From assembly GCA_013397115.1 (NCBI GenBank), contig VWZW01006289.1, positions 3,791,265-3,855,264 of the forward strand: 64,000 nt of DNA, read 5' to 3'. Below are positions 10,991-25,200 of the stretch, piece by piece. Numbering within the stretch: the stretch's first letter is position 1; every line of letters begins with the position of its first letter. The translations under genes were made by a program, and so were the position numbers. The notes beneath the pieces were generated by a model, which worked only from the letters and a program-made list of their open reading frames with translations, ran no database searches and was not told where the DNA came from. The DNA comes from Edolisoma coerulescens (taxonomy: Eukaryota > Chordata > Aves > Passeriformes > Campephagidae).

Positions 10991-13086
10991 GCCAGTGTTG
11001 TTCAAATTCCATTTTCTAAGCTGACCTCATCAAAATATAAGTTTCTAATTTTTACTTAAATCTTATTTAAAGATCGTGAAGATGAAATATTTATAGAGCC
11101 AATGCAATATGTTTTGGATTTTGTGACACGTAATGTTGCGTTGAACCAATGAAAGATGGCAACTTGACAGAGATACATGTGTTAGATTGGAGCAGTGCTG
11201 AGTATTTTCCTTGAAGTTTTGCTCGTTCACTGCCTGGTGCTTTTTAATTCATGCTCGCACATAAATTTGACACATTGAAGTACTGAGTATTCAGCATTAG
11301 GTTTCTGATAGAGCAAATGCAGTCCCTTGGCTGTCCAAGAGTATAAGTGGTTTGAAACATGATCACAACGCCTGGGAGAAATCCTTCTAATAGGCACTAG
11401 AGAGGGTCGACATTTTTAAAGGATAAAAGCATATGGTAGTCATACAAGAAGGTGCTCCTCTGAGACAGAATTAACATGAGATATTGATAGTAGTTCTTTC
11501 AGATTAACGTGTTGCATAGTCATTACTAGTTTCGTTTGCATTTACTTAATGCATTTCTTCCCAGGTACTTACTCAATAGGGACTGTCTCCTAATAAACAC
11601 AGTGATGTGTGCTGTAAGATATGTTCCGGCATATTCTCTGGAAAACGTGCTGGAGGGCTGGAATACCGTTGGCTGGAATGAAAGGGCACAAATAACCTGT
11701 TGAAAGATTAAAAAAGATTTCTTTGCTAAGGCATATTGAAAAGCTTACAGTAAAGCAGCACAGATTTGTAAGAGATCTTATCTTTTGGCCTCCCATCAGT
11801 GGAGTAGTTCTTGCATGTTTGCGTGTGCCTTTGCAAGCTCCCTTAGAGCATGCCATTAGAGTGCTCTTTGGCAGAAGAAAGTGAGAGGCGCAAGAAACAC
11901 ATTGCAGTTTTTACAAAAAAGTAAATGATTTGTTTAGTAAAAGGTTAGTAGCATTTGTTAAGCAATGAGCTTTGCCTGCATGCAGGTATTTAAGAAATAT
12001 TGCATTGGCCTCAAAAACAGACTGGTGGCTTTATGACAAAAATTGAAATGGAAAAGATGTGTGCAGACGAGTTGAAACAATGTATTGGTATAAAGATGAA
12101 AATGTTACTGCAGTGCTGGGTAGTATTTCAGGTCTATCAAAATACTAAATTATTTTTTAGGAGCTACTTACAGTTAAAAAAAAGAAATGTCCAAGAACCT
12201 CAAAAAAAGTGTACTATATTTAGTGAGCTAAATAAAAAAAATGAAATCTGCCCAGTATTTTTATTCTGAAATGATTCTATAACCTTCTGCTAGTGAGAAG
12301 GGTTTATGTGTTTCTTATTTTCCTCATGCTACAGATCCTTTGGACGTCTGTGCCCTGGGTTCCTGTCACCTACCCTATTTTGAACAATCAGTCTTAAAAC
12401 CCTGTTAGCACAGAATCCTGAACTTTTGTTTCTTTTCACAGGGCAAAAGGAACAGGAATTGCTTTCCAGACAGGGAGTATCATGCATTATGTGGGGTAAT
12501 GTGCATTATGGACTGGCAATATTAAAAACTGGAAAAGCAAACAAACAAGCAACCCCCCCTAATATTCATGAATCCTCCTAAAACTAAGCCAGAAGAAAAC
12601 AAGCCTCAAATCAGCCAAATAAAATAATAATATTAATACTAAAAAAAAAGGCAAAAAAGTTACAACAAAAAGTGATTGCGTGTTTCCTTTTTAATATGTC
12701 CAGGAACATCCTGTTGTGTAATAACTGAAATTTTGGTCAATCACCATCTGTGCTAAACCAGTGCAGTGTGAAAAGCAAATCTAATGGTATTTATTTTTTT
12801 CTTGGGAATTCTTGTCTTTTTTTTACTTACTCTGATAGACCCTGAAATAGTTGTCTTTCCAATTTTGTGCTGAGAACAAGAAAGCTCTTCAGGTTTGCCT
12901 TACTCTGTAACTTCATGCCATAATTTGAAGAATCTACTGGGTGTGTTTCTTGCCATAATGTAAGTAATAAAACTCAGTGTTTCTTTAGTATGTGCCTGTA
13001 TTTGCTATTATGGAGGTGTTGGCGGTGTAAGAAATATTGTGTGTTTTCTAGTATATGAGGCAACTAATGTTGTTTGTTGATGTTCC

Positions 13087-13108
13087 TTTTTTTTTTTTTT
13101 TTTACAGG
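13087..13108 (+). repeat. T18 tract ending in ACAG
   Basis: Eighteen T followed immediately by ACAG, then GAGGGTGG. It is a simple homopolymer that also satisfies the polypyrimidine-AG pattern of a 3' splice site. No supporting exon was found downstream. Confidence 0.9.
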
Positions 13109-14493
13109 AGGGTGGATTTTTTCGGGGAAGTCAGAGAAAAATGATAACTGATTAGTCTTGATTCGTAAATTACATCCACTTAGAAAGGTTGTATGTGGTC
13201 CTACTTTCACTAAGTAAGTCACAATGATGATTGCTTTGAGGGGAGGAGAAATAGGCCATTATATTTTCTGTGTTTTCTCTTCAGAGTCACTAGAGAAACA
13301 GGAATAGTTTTGAAAGAGGCAGGTGAATTTAGAAATCCCAAAGGGAATATTTATAGACATTTCTTAGTATACAAGATTTTTATATGAATTAGTATAAATA
13401 GTGCTGGCTTGCTGAGACATGGATTACAGTAAATGTACTGATTTTATATGTAAGCAATCTCACTTATGTAGGAAAACAAATGCATATCAATGTGACTAAC
13501 CTACTCTGAAATTTTTCCATGTCATTCTATAGGAACTATAAATATGAAGCGGAATGACATTAACCTGATTTTTTTAATACCAAAGATAGCAAGTGGAAAA
13601 ATGTCATAAAATCAGATTTTGTATGACTGTCACAACTTGTCACCTATGTAATTTATGCTGTAAAAATATGAATAGAGGAGGATGCTATACATGATTTATA
13701 AAGATATAAATAGTAAACACTGCTTGAAATGTATATATTTTTTATTGCTAGCTATTCTCTAACCCCATTGTGTAATGCTGAGAATTGAACTTGTTTCACA
13801 AATTTTAACTTTTTGTCTTCAGCAAATCAGTCACATTGGAGAGGGGAATGCTGAACTGGCAGGCCACTGTGAGACCAGCTAGATTTCTGTAACCTAACAA
13901 TCAGGATAAATTAAAGAATCATGTAAATACAGCCTCAGACTATTAATAGGTGGCATTGTTGTCATATTTTAAACCACAAAAATATAGAAAATGTGGGAGC
14001 TTTTTGACAGGTGATATTTTGTCTGTGCTGAAGAACTCTCTGGCTGTGCTTTCTAACAGTGTGAATTTCCTAAGTCTTGAGAGGAAATAGAAAAAGGTCT
14101 GCTTTGAGGGTGAGAGGCTGGGGGAAGAAAACTACTATAATTTTTAGGGGTGTGGAGCTTATGAAGGTCATCAGTGAGTTGTGAGTGTGCTTTTTTTTGG
14201 TTATTATTATTTGAGAATGTATTGGTATTTATAATGTTAGATTGAGTCTCTGTGGACTGATATACAGCTACTGATACAGTATTGATCATGAGATCTTTTG
14301 TAGCAGGGGTATGTAGGCATGTCAGTACATAAAGTTCATTTGCTGTGGTTCCCATGTGAGACTCATTACTGATTTCTACCCAACCCTTAAATGCCTTTGT
14401 TAGGCATTAAGAGCAGATCTTGCTCTTAGACATAGGGTCCTTTCTCTAGCTTTACTTAACCAGACTTTCCATGCTGCCCCCAAGCCAGCCTGA

Positions 14494-14526
14494 ATTATTA
14501 TTATTATTATTTTTATTATTATTATT
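14494..14526. repeat. (ATT)n microsatellite
   Basis: Eleven-unit ATT/TTA trinucleotide array interrupted once by an extra T block in the middle. It explains the isoleucine- or leucine-rich shadow frames over it on the two strands. Confidence 0.95.
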
Positions 14527-15336
14527 GAGTAGGTTTCTTGAGCTAGGGTATCAAATTTTGTATATCTTGGGGAATATTTTAATGTCACAATATTTCTGTC
14601 TCTGGGTAATCATCTGTCACTTTAAATACCAGTGTCAAGTAAAGACTCCAAGTCCCTGAGGCCAAAAAAGCTCATGCTTTTCTCCACTGTAAATTAGGGC
14701 ACATTAGGACTCACCTTTTTTACAGTTTATATTTTATCCCATTCTTGCTGCTGGTGACCACCTGAACACAAGGTCTTCCTTGAGGGAGCTAATATTTAGT
14801 TATTGTCTAATTTCTTGAGGAGGAAAAGGAGACTTGGATGGTGCCATGGAATTTGGAAGATCTGTTAAGAAAGCCACCTCTCTTCTGCTTCTAAAGGCTC
14901 AAACTGCTGCATTACTACATTCGTGATTGCTTGTTCCTTTCTAAGGAGTCTCCTAATGCAGCTGGAAATATTGCCAGGTGTCAGGAGAGAGGTGATGCTA
15001 AGGGGATTGCTCACCTGAGTAGAGGATAGTTGCGGTATGAGGGGGATCCCAAGGGTTCATTTTTCAGACATCTCTCTCATTTACATATTTCCTGCTGAGA
15101 AACCATGCAAGAGTTATTGTGAAGACAGGCTGGAGCTGTTACTGGATAATCAGTGTCAGGGTTGATTGGATATTGCAGGTTAGTGGAGGTACTAAAAGTT
15201 TGTCAAGTGTGTAGGCAGTGAATCTTGTAAACTTGTTCAAAGCTGCTTTTAAAGGAGACATTTTTTTACCACATGAGAACAAATCCATGTTGACGAAATT
15301 CAGATGAGCTGAAGACAAGAATTTACACAGCTGTGT

Positions 15337-15752
15337 AGAATCCTGGGATCATTAAGATTGGAAAACACCTCTAAGATTATCAAGTCCAACCACCATCATC
15401 ATCATGTTCACCACTAAACCATGTTCTCAGGTGCTATATCCACATGAATTCTGAACACACCTAGGGACTGTGACTCCACCACTTCCCTGGGCAGCCTCTT
15501 TCAATGATTGAACAAAACTTTCCATGAAGAAATATTTCCTAATATCCAATGGAAACCTCTCCTAGCACAACTGAGGCTATTTCCTCTCATCCTGTCACTT
15601 GTTACCTGTGAGAAGAGACTGACACCCACCTGACTACTCCCTCCTTTTAGGTAGTTTTAGAGAACAATAAGGTCTCCCCTGAGCCTCCTTTTCTCCAGGC
15701 TAAAGAACCCCAGTTTCCACAGCTGCTCCTCATAAGACTGTCCCTCCTTCAG
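15337..15752 (-). mobile_element. CR1 LINE 3' end, avian CR1-J/Y type
   Basis: This is the longest interspersed repeat here, a 5'-truncated CR1 lying in reverse orientation. Read on the plus strand it opens with AGAATCCTGGGATCATTAAG, the complement of the CR1 3' terminus. It continues through AGTCCAACC, ACTAAACCATGT, GGTGACTCCACCACTTCCCTGGGCAGCC-like words, AATATCCAATGGAAACC and AAGGTCTCCCCTGAGCCTCC. It then runs to CTGCTCCTCATAAGACTGT before homology stops near 15752. This word order is the established CR1-J/Y 3' region found across birds and is the strongest taxonomic evidence in the window. A CAT trinucleotide expansion (15393-15405) interrupts it. It keeps no useful reading frame and is a typical truncated insertion. 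Confidence 0.95.
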
Positions 15753-18312
15753 AGGCAGACTCGCTGTGGTTGCTAACATAATGTCTCTCTCAGCTGCTAG
15801 GATGTCTGTCAGAGTCGACATGTTGCATGACTTTGAACTCTACTGCAGGTACCATCAGAAGAGAGAAGCGGCAGCCTTCATGCCTGCAAAGACCCTTCAT
15901 CTGACTGCCTGACACCTCCAGTTTCTCAGCTTTTGTGGAGGGGACAGGTAGTGCAGGTCATTGCACAAAGCAGATATAGGTCATCTTTCTTTCTTTCCCA
16001 TTAGTACCAAGCCAAGTGTGGGGAAGAAAAGAGGATAATGGAGAACCCCTGAAAATGCAGGAGCAGTGAATATTTTGCTAAGAGAGGTGCAAAGCCATTA
16101 GAAACTGTGAAGGTTGTATTAATTACAGATCTTTGATGTGTGGATGAAGAGCCAAGAAGCTTCCTGCAGCTAGTAATTAGTTAATTAGTTCAGATTTGAT
16201 AAGAAGTTGTAAGTTCTATACAACATATTAGTCAGCAAGAGCTTCTAAAGTGGGGGCCAGGTTTGTCTTTGTATGTCAGTCAGTTGGCACAGTGGCTTGC
16301 ACATGCCTTCCTTAATGGGAGGTCAGAAGGCTTGCCAAATGTGTAATAAGAATACAGTTTTTTCAGTGGTATTTTGGCATCAAGGCCATGATTTTTATTT
16401 TTCTTTTTTTTGACTCACGTAAGTGTTTAAGACAGCTAAGAGTAGTATCAAGAGAGAAATGTTAAGACCTCAGAATTTAAGATGTCTCCTCATGTCTCAA
16501 GAGAAGCTAAAGCAATACACCGTTTATGCAAAAGATATTCTTTAGCTAAACATCTCATTTTGTACAATAACAGACAAGAATTAAATACAATTGGAAGGCC
16601 TGGAACATGAACTAAAATATCCGGTAGTTTTTTTCAGATTTCCAGCAGTTCAAGTGTAGTGTAGATTACATTGTGTGGCCAGGGTTCTTCCTTGTATGAA
16701 TGTATATGGTGAGAGGTCTCCTTTGTTGCATTTTTCTGGTTGGATATTTAAAGTACTAACATTGGTTTTAGGCTTTGTGGCATACTTCTGTCCTGAAGCA
16801 AAATGAACGGCTCTAATAAATATGAGTGAGAGCTTCACAGCAGACTGAGTCAAACAGCTGGTTATGAGGAATCATAAGAGCTGAATTCATCCCTGCTCAC
16901 GTCCCTGCTTTGCTTTTTGGCTATTCTGTGGAACGAAGAATGTTGAATCTGGAGTTCTTGAAATGCTGGCTAAGTATAAGCACAGGATGTGATGTAAAGA
17001 TCAGCATTGTTGCAGTAAATTATTTATGCTATTAGCCAAAATTATTTGTTGGTGTTTTAGAGAAATTTTGCATCATAGTATTACGAGTGAATGCTACTTC
17101 TGCAGTGACTAAATACAGTGTACATGATTTAACCCACCCTCCCACACAATGACACAGTAACATACTGCACCTGCATGAAGGAGTTCGTTGTTGCATGAAT
17201 ATGCTAATATGTTTGTCTTGAAGTGCCACAATTTTCCCAGCATGGTGCTGAGTGTATGGCCCCTGTCTTTCATACTGTCTATACCTGCTCTGTGACTTTT
17301 CCATGGAACTTCTCACAGGTTTGTATCTCAGACATCTAGGGCTTTCAGTAATGCTGCCAGAAGACAAGTCAAGACAAATAGGGAGATCATGTACTTATAT
17401 TGTCTCCAGAGAGTGTTAATATCCTATTTCTGGGGTCTGGAGAGATGTACTTTCAAAAGTATTGCAGGTGTCAAAAGCAAGTTATCCAAGTGGCCATTTG
17501 TTAGCTGTTCTTCTTCTGATGTTTCCATCTAAGTCATTGGAAAGAATTGATAAAAATGTGTCTTTCAGGTCAACCATGAATTTTTTTTCTGACTCCTCAA
17601 ACCGCTGAGGCGCTGTTCAAATCTTAGAACCACTATCTGAAAGCGTATTAGCATGTCAGAGATGCATACTGGAGGCTGCACTGAAAGCACTGCAGCCATG
17701 ATGAGGAGGTCCTGGGTCAGTATTGTTTTGATCCCATATAGACAAGTTGCTTTCTCCACTGATGGAGAAGTTTTGGTTTGTATAGTAAAGAAGACAAAAT
17801 TAGAAATTCAAGGGAAGCTGATAAGACTTTCATGCCTGGATCCAAATTTTTAGCTATCAATAGACAGTTTGGTTCTGTGGTCCATGATTTACCTGAACAG
17901 CCCAGCTGGCTGAGGTGCAAACTTGCTTCCACCTAGGCAAGCTGTGTCTGTAAAGGCAAGTTGAAGTCTACTGTGTTTACAACACGAGGACAGGAGGCAC
18001 TATACGCACAAATGACAAGGACTAATCTTTTGTGCGTTGCATCTTGTAGGGCTTGAAATACAATCCACTAATACTATAATAAAAATCAGCTTTGTCTTCT
18101 AGAATGAACATAGGTGTGGGGAGCCATGAAGTGGTCAGCATTCAGTTTTTCTGTGACTATCTGTAGCTAACTAGTACAGTAGTGCTGTGAAACTCCATTT
18201 TCCATCTATGTTTGGCCCACATTTTGGTCAATTGTTTGAACAGCATGCTAGTTAAAAAAATGTTTTGTGTAGATTAAGTACAGAAGATTTTTTGAGCTCT
18301 TTTGGAGTTAAT

Positions 18313-18332
18313 ATTTAAATATATATTTAAAT
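18313..18332. repeat. Perfect 20-bp AT palindrome
   Basis: The 20 bases equal their own reverse complement (ATTTAAATAT and its mirror). All-AT composition makes chance occurrence plausible. Confidence 0.9.
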
Positions 18333-18600
18333 GATTTTCCCCCCTAGATCTATGTGTGTTTTAGAGAGTTTGTTTTCTTTAGGAGATAATTATAAGTCAG
18401 TTTGAATTTTTCCCTTGGGGGTTTTAAAAATGTTAACACCTACTGAAACTGTATTAAGACCCATTGTCTTCATTGTCTGAATATTTTGTAATCTGTCTGA
18501 GCCAATCTTCAATTTAAAGGTGGTTTATTTTGTACATCTTACATCAAAAGAGGTTTCTTTGGTAATATTTAAAATATGTGCTTTGCTTTTTTGTCTCTTC

Positions 18601-18613
18601 TTTTTTTTTTTTT
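18601..18613. repeat. T13 tract
   Basis: A run of 13 T within a longer pyrimidine stretch that ends in a CAG near 18630. It resembles a splice acceptor, without an exon to go with it. Confidence 0.9.
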
Positions 18614-21600
18614 CTTTCCCACTGGCACAGTGTTTTGTATGCTAAAATTATTTCAAGGGAAGATCTTTGCTTTAGAAACTCACTCTTCATACATATGCCT
18701 GAAGTCAAGAAAAGCATACTATTGTTTATTCCATGAGATCACACAGCCAATTAATCAAGATTTGAATGAGTATCAAGATGTAGCCTTCATTCTGTCTGCT
18801 TATTAACTTTCATTATGTGTAAATCTAAGTTGTAATTGTTAACAGGATAGATTATGCTCTAAATATTTTTTCCTATAACAGCATTCCTTCACAGTTCCCC
18901 TTATTAAAGCGTACACAGGGTGATATATTATGTTAAGAAGGTTTAAAACATAAGGTGACAATGACCTTCCCTTTAATTAACTATGATGGAAATAAAGGTG
19001 AGAACAATGATGATGAAGCTCTGCTGGAGACCATAAATCATGTGCTGTAGTGGTTAGACAGGACACAGCTACAAAAATAACCTTGCAATTCACAGGTTAA
19101 ATGGCTCTTCCATTGTGCTACATTCACTATTGTTTTTATTTAAATACATACAGATAACTTTCATTTTATGGCAGTATAAAAATTGTCCTTTACTAAAAAA
19201 TGAGTTATTTTCTGAATACTCTTGAAAACGTTTGAATATTTTTTTGGTTAAAATGTTACTCAATATCTCAGCTTTTAAACAGCAAAGTGGCACACACAGC
19301 AATGGAAAGTCGGGATATTTCTGTGTTTTCCTCTATAAACCTGTGCTGTAAAGGACAGAAGGTGGTCTAATGTTTTGTTGTAAAATAGTTCTTTGTTTCT
19401 CCTAAAGATTCTGGACTTTCACCAGGTGAGATGAGCTTGCCAATTATAGTCTTCAAGGTCTGAAAACATTTTCTAACTTAATTAAGTAGGTTTCAGAAGA
19501 TATTACGTGTTCTTAGCAATAAGACTGCTTCTTTTTCTAAATACATCCCTTTATCTGAGAGTTATAGTCCGCTACCATTTAGTATACAGAGTTTGCAATA
19601 TAATGGGAACAATTAAATTTAAATTGCAGTTCAACAGAAGTCATAAATACTTTGACTAGGGTCAACTACTGCACAATAAATTAAGCAAGACTTCTGTTAC
19701 CTTGATTATCAACATTGCAGAAAGGATATTAAGGGCTTCCTGGTCAAATTCTGTTGTATAATTCTGTAAGATTAGAATATATTCAGAAGCCTTCCTTTTA
19801 GATTAAGAAAAACCAAGCAAAAAAACCCTAGTGAAAGTTCACAGATGATTTTGAGCTTCCTTTATGTTTTATATCTCTTGATTTCTCCATGAAGATGCAC
19901 TCTCAGTCTTTGAGACTGGTAAATCTAAACGTGGAAAACAAAGTCTGGTGGGAAAAAAAAGATAAAAGAGTTCAAAGTGGATGTTAACAGGCATTAAGCA
20001 AGAACTTCGTGATATTTTGCAACTGATAAGAAAGAGGTAGGTCTTCTAGAACTGAAAATATCTGAAAGAGATGAGTATAACAACAGCAAGTCCAAAATTA
20101 GCTGTCCGTTCTTTTCTGTGTTGTAGTGCCAGCAGTCATTGCTGGGGTAAGTTTTGGGTGGTACCTTTTTTCTTTTTTTTAAATTTCAAGATAAGAGTGT
20201 GAAGTTTTATCTTATGCTAATTCCCAAGTGCTTCAATTTAGCATTTTAAGATAATTCATCAGAGAATTCTGGCTTTTTGAAGTGCAGAAACATAGATGAA
20301 GGGATCATGGATGGAGAGCTAGGTGTCTGGGAATTATTTTTGAGTAGACTGACTCCCTAGGGCAGTGAAATGTTTTATAGTTAAGTGACATTTTTTAGTT
20401 GATTGTCCCTTTATGTGGTTAAACAGAGTGTGTAAGAAGGGGAATAGTAATTCATATTGCTTCAGTATGTCTTGTACATAACACTTCAGAAGAACATTTT
20501 TTTTTAAAGTAGGCAGTCTGCATTAGTCCGTCCTCTATGTTGGCATGTGGGTGGCAATGTACACAGGTTTTGAGACAGAGAAAATGTTACTGAATTTGAA
20601 ACCAAGTTTCTTTGTGTGCTAGGAAATCTGCAAGTGATGCAGTCAGAATTCTGTAATTGTTTTTCCCTGGGTATCCAGTCCACAACACAGTGCGAACATT
20701 ACTAAAATACTTGTTTCTCTGGCGCCTTCCTGGTGCCATATGTTGAGCAAGTAACACAAGTGACTGGGATATCATCAGTTCCAAATGTATCAGCAATATT
20801 AGGGAACTGATGAGTCAAGATACTTCCAAATGATCACAGTATTATTCTGTACTTGGTAGTCCTGTCAGTCAGATGATAATGGTGATAAGTCTTCTCTACA
20901 AACCCTTAATGCTGGTTGTGATGCTTGCTATTGATCAAAAAAATGTTACACTCATGTAGCCAATGATGCTCAGCATTCACCACAGCTCATGCTCTTTCAC
21001 ACTTCTGTGTACCCTGACTTGAGCAGTAGATGGTGCCTGATGCTTCTAACCTGTCCTGACCTCAACACAGACAGTGAAGCGGGAGAAAAGTCCCTTTGAG
21101 CTCTACAGGTAATTGACTCTGGAACAGAAGACTCGTTTTCATGCTCTAGTGTATCACAGAACAACAAATGTTCAGAGCATGTGCTAGACAGGGAAATAGC
21201 ACGAGAGTGTTTATTTAGGTTAGGCAGAAAGGTCAAAATATTGCCCAGTCCCTAACAGAGTAACCTCATTCCAACATTTTCACACTTAATGCATCCCGAC
21301 ACTTTTGGTTACTATTGATCCCCTTGAAACTGTGAAATATTTTTTTTCAACAAGCTACTTCAGTATTTCTGTAAGAACTTCTATCTCAATCAGCTTTTCA
21401 TTCTTTGGATCTTATTTTCTCTCTTAATAAATGTTTCCAATGGAGAATATTTTTGCTATACCAAGATATACACCAAGATTTGTAAATGATAACATTCTGG
21501 TGCTGGTGCAACACACTAACATATTTTACCAAAAGGACAAATTTTGAGTCACTGGAGAAAAATGCTGATGTCAGAGTATTGGAGACTTGGTGATGGAGTA

Positions 21601-22202
21601 AAATGCTGTAAAAGTATAGCAGAAGTGTCAAGCATTCAAGGCAGACCTGGTAACAGCCAGAGACAGACCCTAGCTTGGCTTCTTCCTTCAAAAATGGCAA
21701 CAAATTCCACAGTTTCAGGCCAGAATGCGATGTTAATTTCCTTAGTTTGATTTTCTGTGAAGTAGCTGGTCAACAGTCAATCTTCCACAAACAGTAAGAA
21801 GAGGAAGTCATTGAAGGAAAGTGAGAAATTGCTGCTGCTCTTACTTTGCTGCTTCTCTCAGTCTGTGAAGCTTTTGGCTGTTGTAATCCAGTCTTTTTAG
21901 GAAAGAAAGAATTTTTTACCACTGGTATTAATTCATAAGATGACTTAGGTGGGATTCCCTCCTACTACTTTATTGCCTTTTTGGTTGACTTTTCTATTAG
22001 AAGAGATAACTTTCTACAAGATACTTTAATTACCTGTTTTTCATAATCTTGCATTCATACCCTGACCTAATTAAGTGGTGAAGTTCCATAGCACTTACTT
22101 GGTATTTCATAGGCCTCCCACAATTCCTCACTAATTTTTTCTTGTCTTTACATTGTCTTCACCTGGCGCCCAAGTTTTTCTCCATATTTCATTTTCTCTT
22201 TC

Positions 22203-22242
22203 TTATTAGAATAAGAAGTGCTTATTGTTAGAATAAGAAGTA
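22203..22242. repeat. Tandem duplication, about 19-21 bp
   Basis: TTATTAGAATAAGAAGTGC is followed immediately by a near copy (TTATTGTTAGAATAAGAAGT) with a 2-base insertion. Confidence 0.8.
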
Positions 22243-25200
22243 CTTCAAGACTTACACCCACATTGGAGCTGAAAGTCATTTGTGATTAATGTACTGAAGC
22301 TGAAAAGTGGGTTTTTTCCTCAGCACTTCTTCTGACTTCCATATTTTTAGTACAAAGGCAGAAATTGTTAACTTCTGTATTGGAAAGTTGGAAGACAAAT
22401 GCATAGTACTGAACATATAATAAATAAGGTAAAGAAGAGACATGAACAAGGGACAAAGATCAGAAATGATGTACTCATAAAAGTATCATATAAGCTTATT
22501 CATGACAAGGAAAGAATAAGGAGAGAGAGAAGGAAATTGCTGCATGTTTACTTGACTAATGACTGTCAGACACTTAGGAAAAGCTCCCATGAAAATGCAG
22601 AGGTATACATTTAAGAAATGCGGTTGGACTTGCTAAATCTAAAATAAACATTGCTTCTTTATTCTCTGTCAAGTGAAATGTTTCTTTTTGATGACTGGGG
22701 TTTTGTTTATTTGGCTTCTGATTTTTTTTTTTTTTTAAGTGCAGTTGAATGAAACTCTCTTGTCTTAAACTGGAATCCCAATTTATTTTAGTTTTGGGCA
22801 GCCAAAGTGAATATTTAAGAGCACATTTAGTGTCCAGAAGTTTTTAGGGAAAAAAACTTGGCTAAGAATCTGGTTTGCATCATGCCATAATTTCTTCCCT
22901 TGGAAACTGTGAAAGAACGTGAGCTGCATATGCAGTTCAGTGGCAGGAGTCTGTTTTTGTAGTAGTTTTAATGAAAACAGTAACACCTTTTGCATTTTTA
23001 GAAGGATGTAGAAATAGAAAACAAACTTTTCAATGCTAATTATCGGGCAGGCACAAAATGTAATTGAGCAAGTCTCAATTTGTTTAGATCCCTCTGTAAA
23101 GGGGATGCCAGCCAGTCACATGCGTCGTATGCTTGGTCTGCACATCTGCAGGGGACTGTGCATTGCACACCAACTGAGAGTAGGTTCTTGGTACATGACA
23201 TGCATATGCTGTATCTTCATCCTCCTGATTAGTTAATATGAATTAGATACAACCTCTGTTTTAATATGGGACTAGGTTCAAGCACGTTATTTCACACAGA
23301 ATGTCACTGTCTCAGAAATGCCATTCACCTTACAGAATTCTATAATGTAGGCACATATTTAGGGTTCACAATAAAATGAAAAGTTATTTTTAATATTGTG
23401 GAGGAAGGGAGATAACTATGAGGGTTTGATGCTGGGGTTTTTTGGCTTCTGTTGAGTCCCATTTCAGACAGAGGGCAAGAGGAGTTGATTTCACAGTTTA
23501 AAGTCTAGATATCACTGTAAGAAATTTTACAAGAAAGAGTGATGTTTTAACACTTTTCTTTTAGATTGCACTTAATAATAAAAAATTAAGGGTTAGTATA
23601 TAAATCAACAGGTGTGTCTTATCCCCATGAGCTTTCTAAAATATGATTGAGTTTGATTGTAACTTTTTCTTTGATTCCATACTAGGATGAGAAGAAAGAT
23701 TTATGGATTGTTAATAAAGGGGAACATTATTGAAATCAATGCCTTTTGATTAATTTCAGATTTCAAAATCAGGAATTTTGGGTATTGTTAATAAAACTTC
23801 TTTAGTTAAGGAAGCAGGGAAATGAGAAAGCCCTGCTGACTATTATAATCTAGTAAAAGGGGAGCTCTAGTGTCAAAGTTTCATATGGTTTCCTGACTTT
23901 GGCATGGAAAATATTGTTCTGGACTCTCTAGAAGAGATTGCAAGAGCCTTGGAATTTTTTCTAGGAAATCTTGAGATTTCTGCAAAATGTGGTTAGCAGG
24001 CCTAGTTGCCACTTAGGATACTTGCTGAAAATATTGGTTTATATGATCTTCCTTTTTTCAGTCGAGGTCTGGTAAGAGAATCAGGCAAGTGGCTTAGAAT
24101 GAGAAATAACAGCATGATTAGAAAGTCCAGTAAATCAAAACCTCCCACCCAAATACTCAGTAAAATTAGCTGCACTATAGTATTAATATCTGTCATGGTA
24201 CCAGTGGGTTGATAGGAAATTGTATTCTGAATCATTAATTACAAAAAGTCCACAGAAGAAAACAAAGCTCTGAGCAACTAGAATTTGTATTTGAACAAGT
24301 GAAAGTCAAATCAATTTGACTGGATCTTTTTAAAAACAGATTTTACTTGGTTTGTTACCATTTTAATTTTTTCCCATACTTGGTGCTAATCAGGCATGAC
24401 AAATAGGCTCACCTTTGAACACACTTTCCACTAATAATGTCATAAAGTAACTCCCTTTAATTGGTACCTCAGGCTACTCTCATCAAACAAGCTCATAAAA
24501 AGAAACTAGTGACAGCTTTCACTTCTGCTAGATTTATGAAATACTTCTCATCTATGCCCAAACTGTGTGTGTTTTTGCATTGCTGCTCTAGGTCTGACCT
24601 TTGATCAAAGAAGCAATATATTTTTTTGTTCCACAACAAACTTGCACCATCACTTCCATTCAGACATTTATTCTTGCTGTGCATGGCTATCGTGAAAACT
24701 TTGCACTTAGAAATACAAAGGGCAGTCCCTTTACAGTCAGGGTTACAGTTCACTGTAATGTAGCAAATATGTTTTGAAAACAGATATAAATTCTAATTTT
24801 ATAATTTATTCCACAGTTGGTTTTTTTTCCTTCACAGATTGTATAAGCGAAGACTCTCATATGTGCTCGTTATTCAAAACTATTCACCCGATAACTTCTG
24901 TGGATAATTCTTGGTCTTGGTCTGTAGCTCATTCTCAAGGATCTCATTGTGAATATTTGATCATCGAAATTCCAGCTCAGTGACTCATCACCTAAATCAT
25001 ATGGTATGGTTCTGCCAAGATGGAGGAACACAGCCCTTAATTTTCTACTTAATGATTCAGAAAGTGGCGAGCACTTGTCCTCTGAAAGTCAAGGCCCTTT
25101 ATCAAATACCAGAACTTGAGGTCTTATCTTAGTCATTGGTTTTAGCAGATGTTGGAGGCAATAGTCTGTAAATGCAGATTCAAAATTCTTTTTTTTTAAC

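Larger units (their letters stand above)
10991..15336. other. Non-coding unique sequence with simple repeats
   Basis: AT-rich sequence without recognisable exons. It contains a T18 tract at 13087-13104, an ATT microsatellite at 14494-14526 and an A-rich zone at 12520-12680. The open frames at 11590-11856 (-), 12000-12269 (+) and 14053-14355 (-) have no recognisable domain. Confidence 0.55.
15753..22202. other. Non-coding unique sequence
   Basis: Mixed AT-rich sequence with no recognised exon or RNA. The open frame at 17032-17367 (-, 111 codons) is the longest and matches nothing I know. A weak MIR-like word series (GATCACACAGCCAATTAATC and GATTTGAATGAG near 18738-18770) is suggestive only. 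Confidence 0.55.

Noticed and set aside
17032..17367. 111-codon minus-strand open frame
   Set aside because: No recognisable domain, no promoter or splice context, and other short frames overlap nearby.
18738..18775. MIR-like words (GATCACACAGCC, GATTTGAATGAG)
   Set aside because: Too short and diverged to separate from chance without a profile search.
21020..21045. CTCF-like word GCAGTAGATGGTG
   Set aside because: Too many departures from the CTCF core to support a call by eye.
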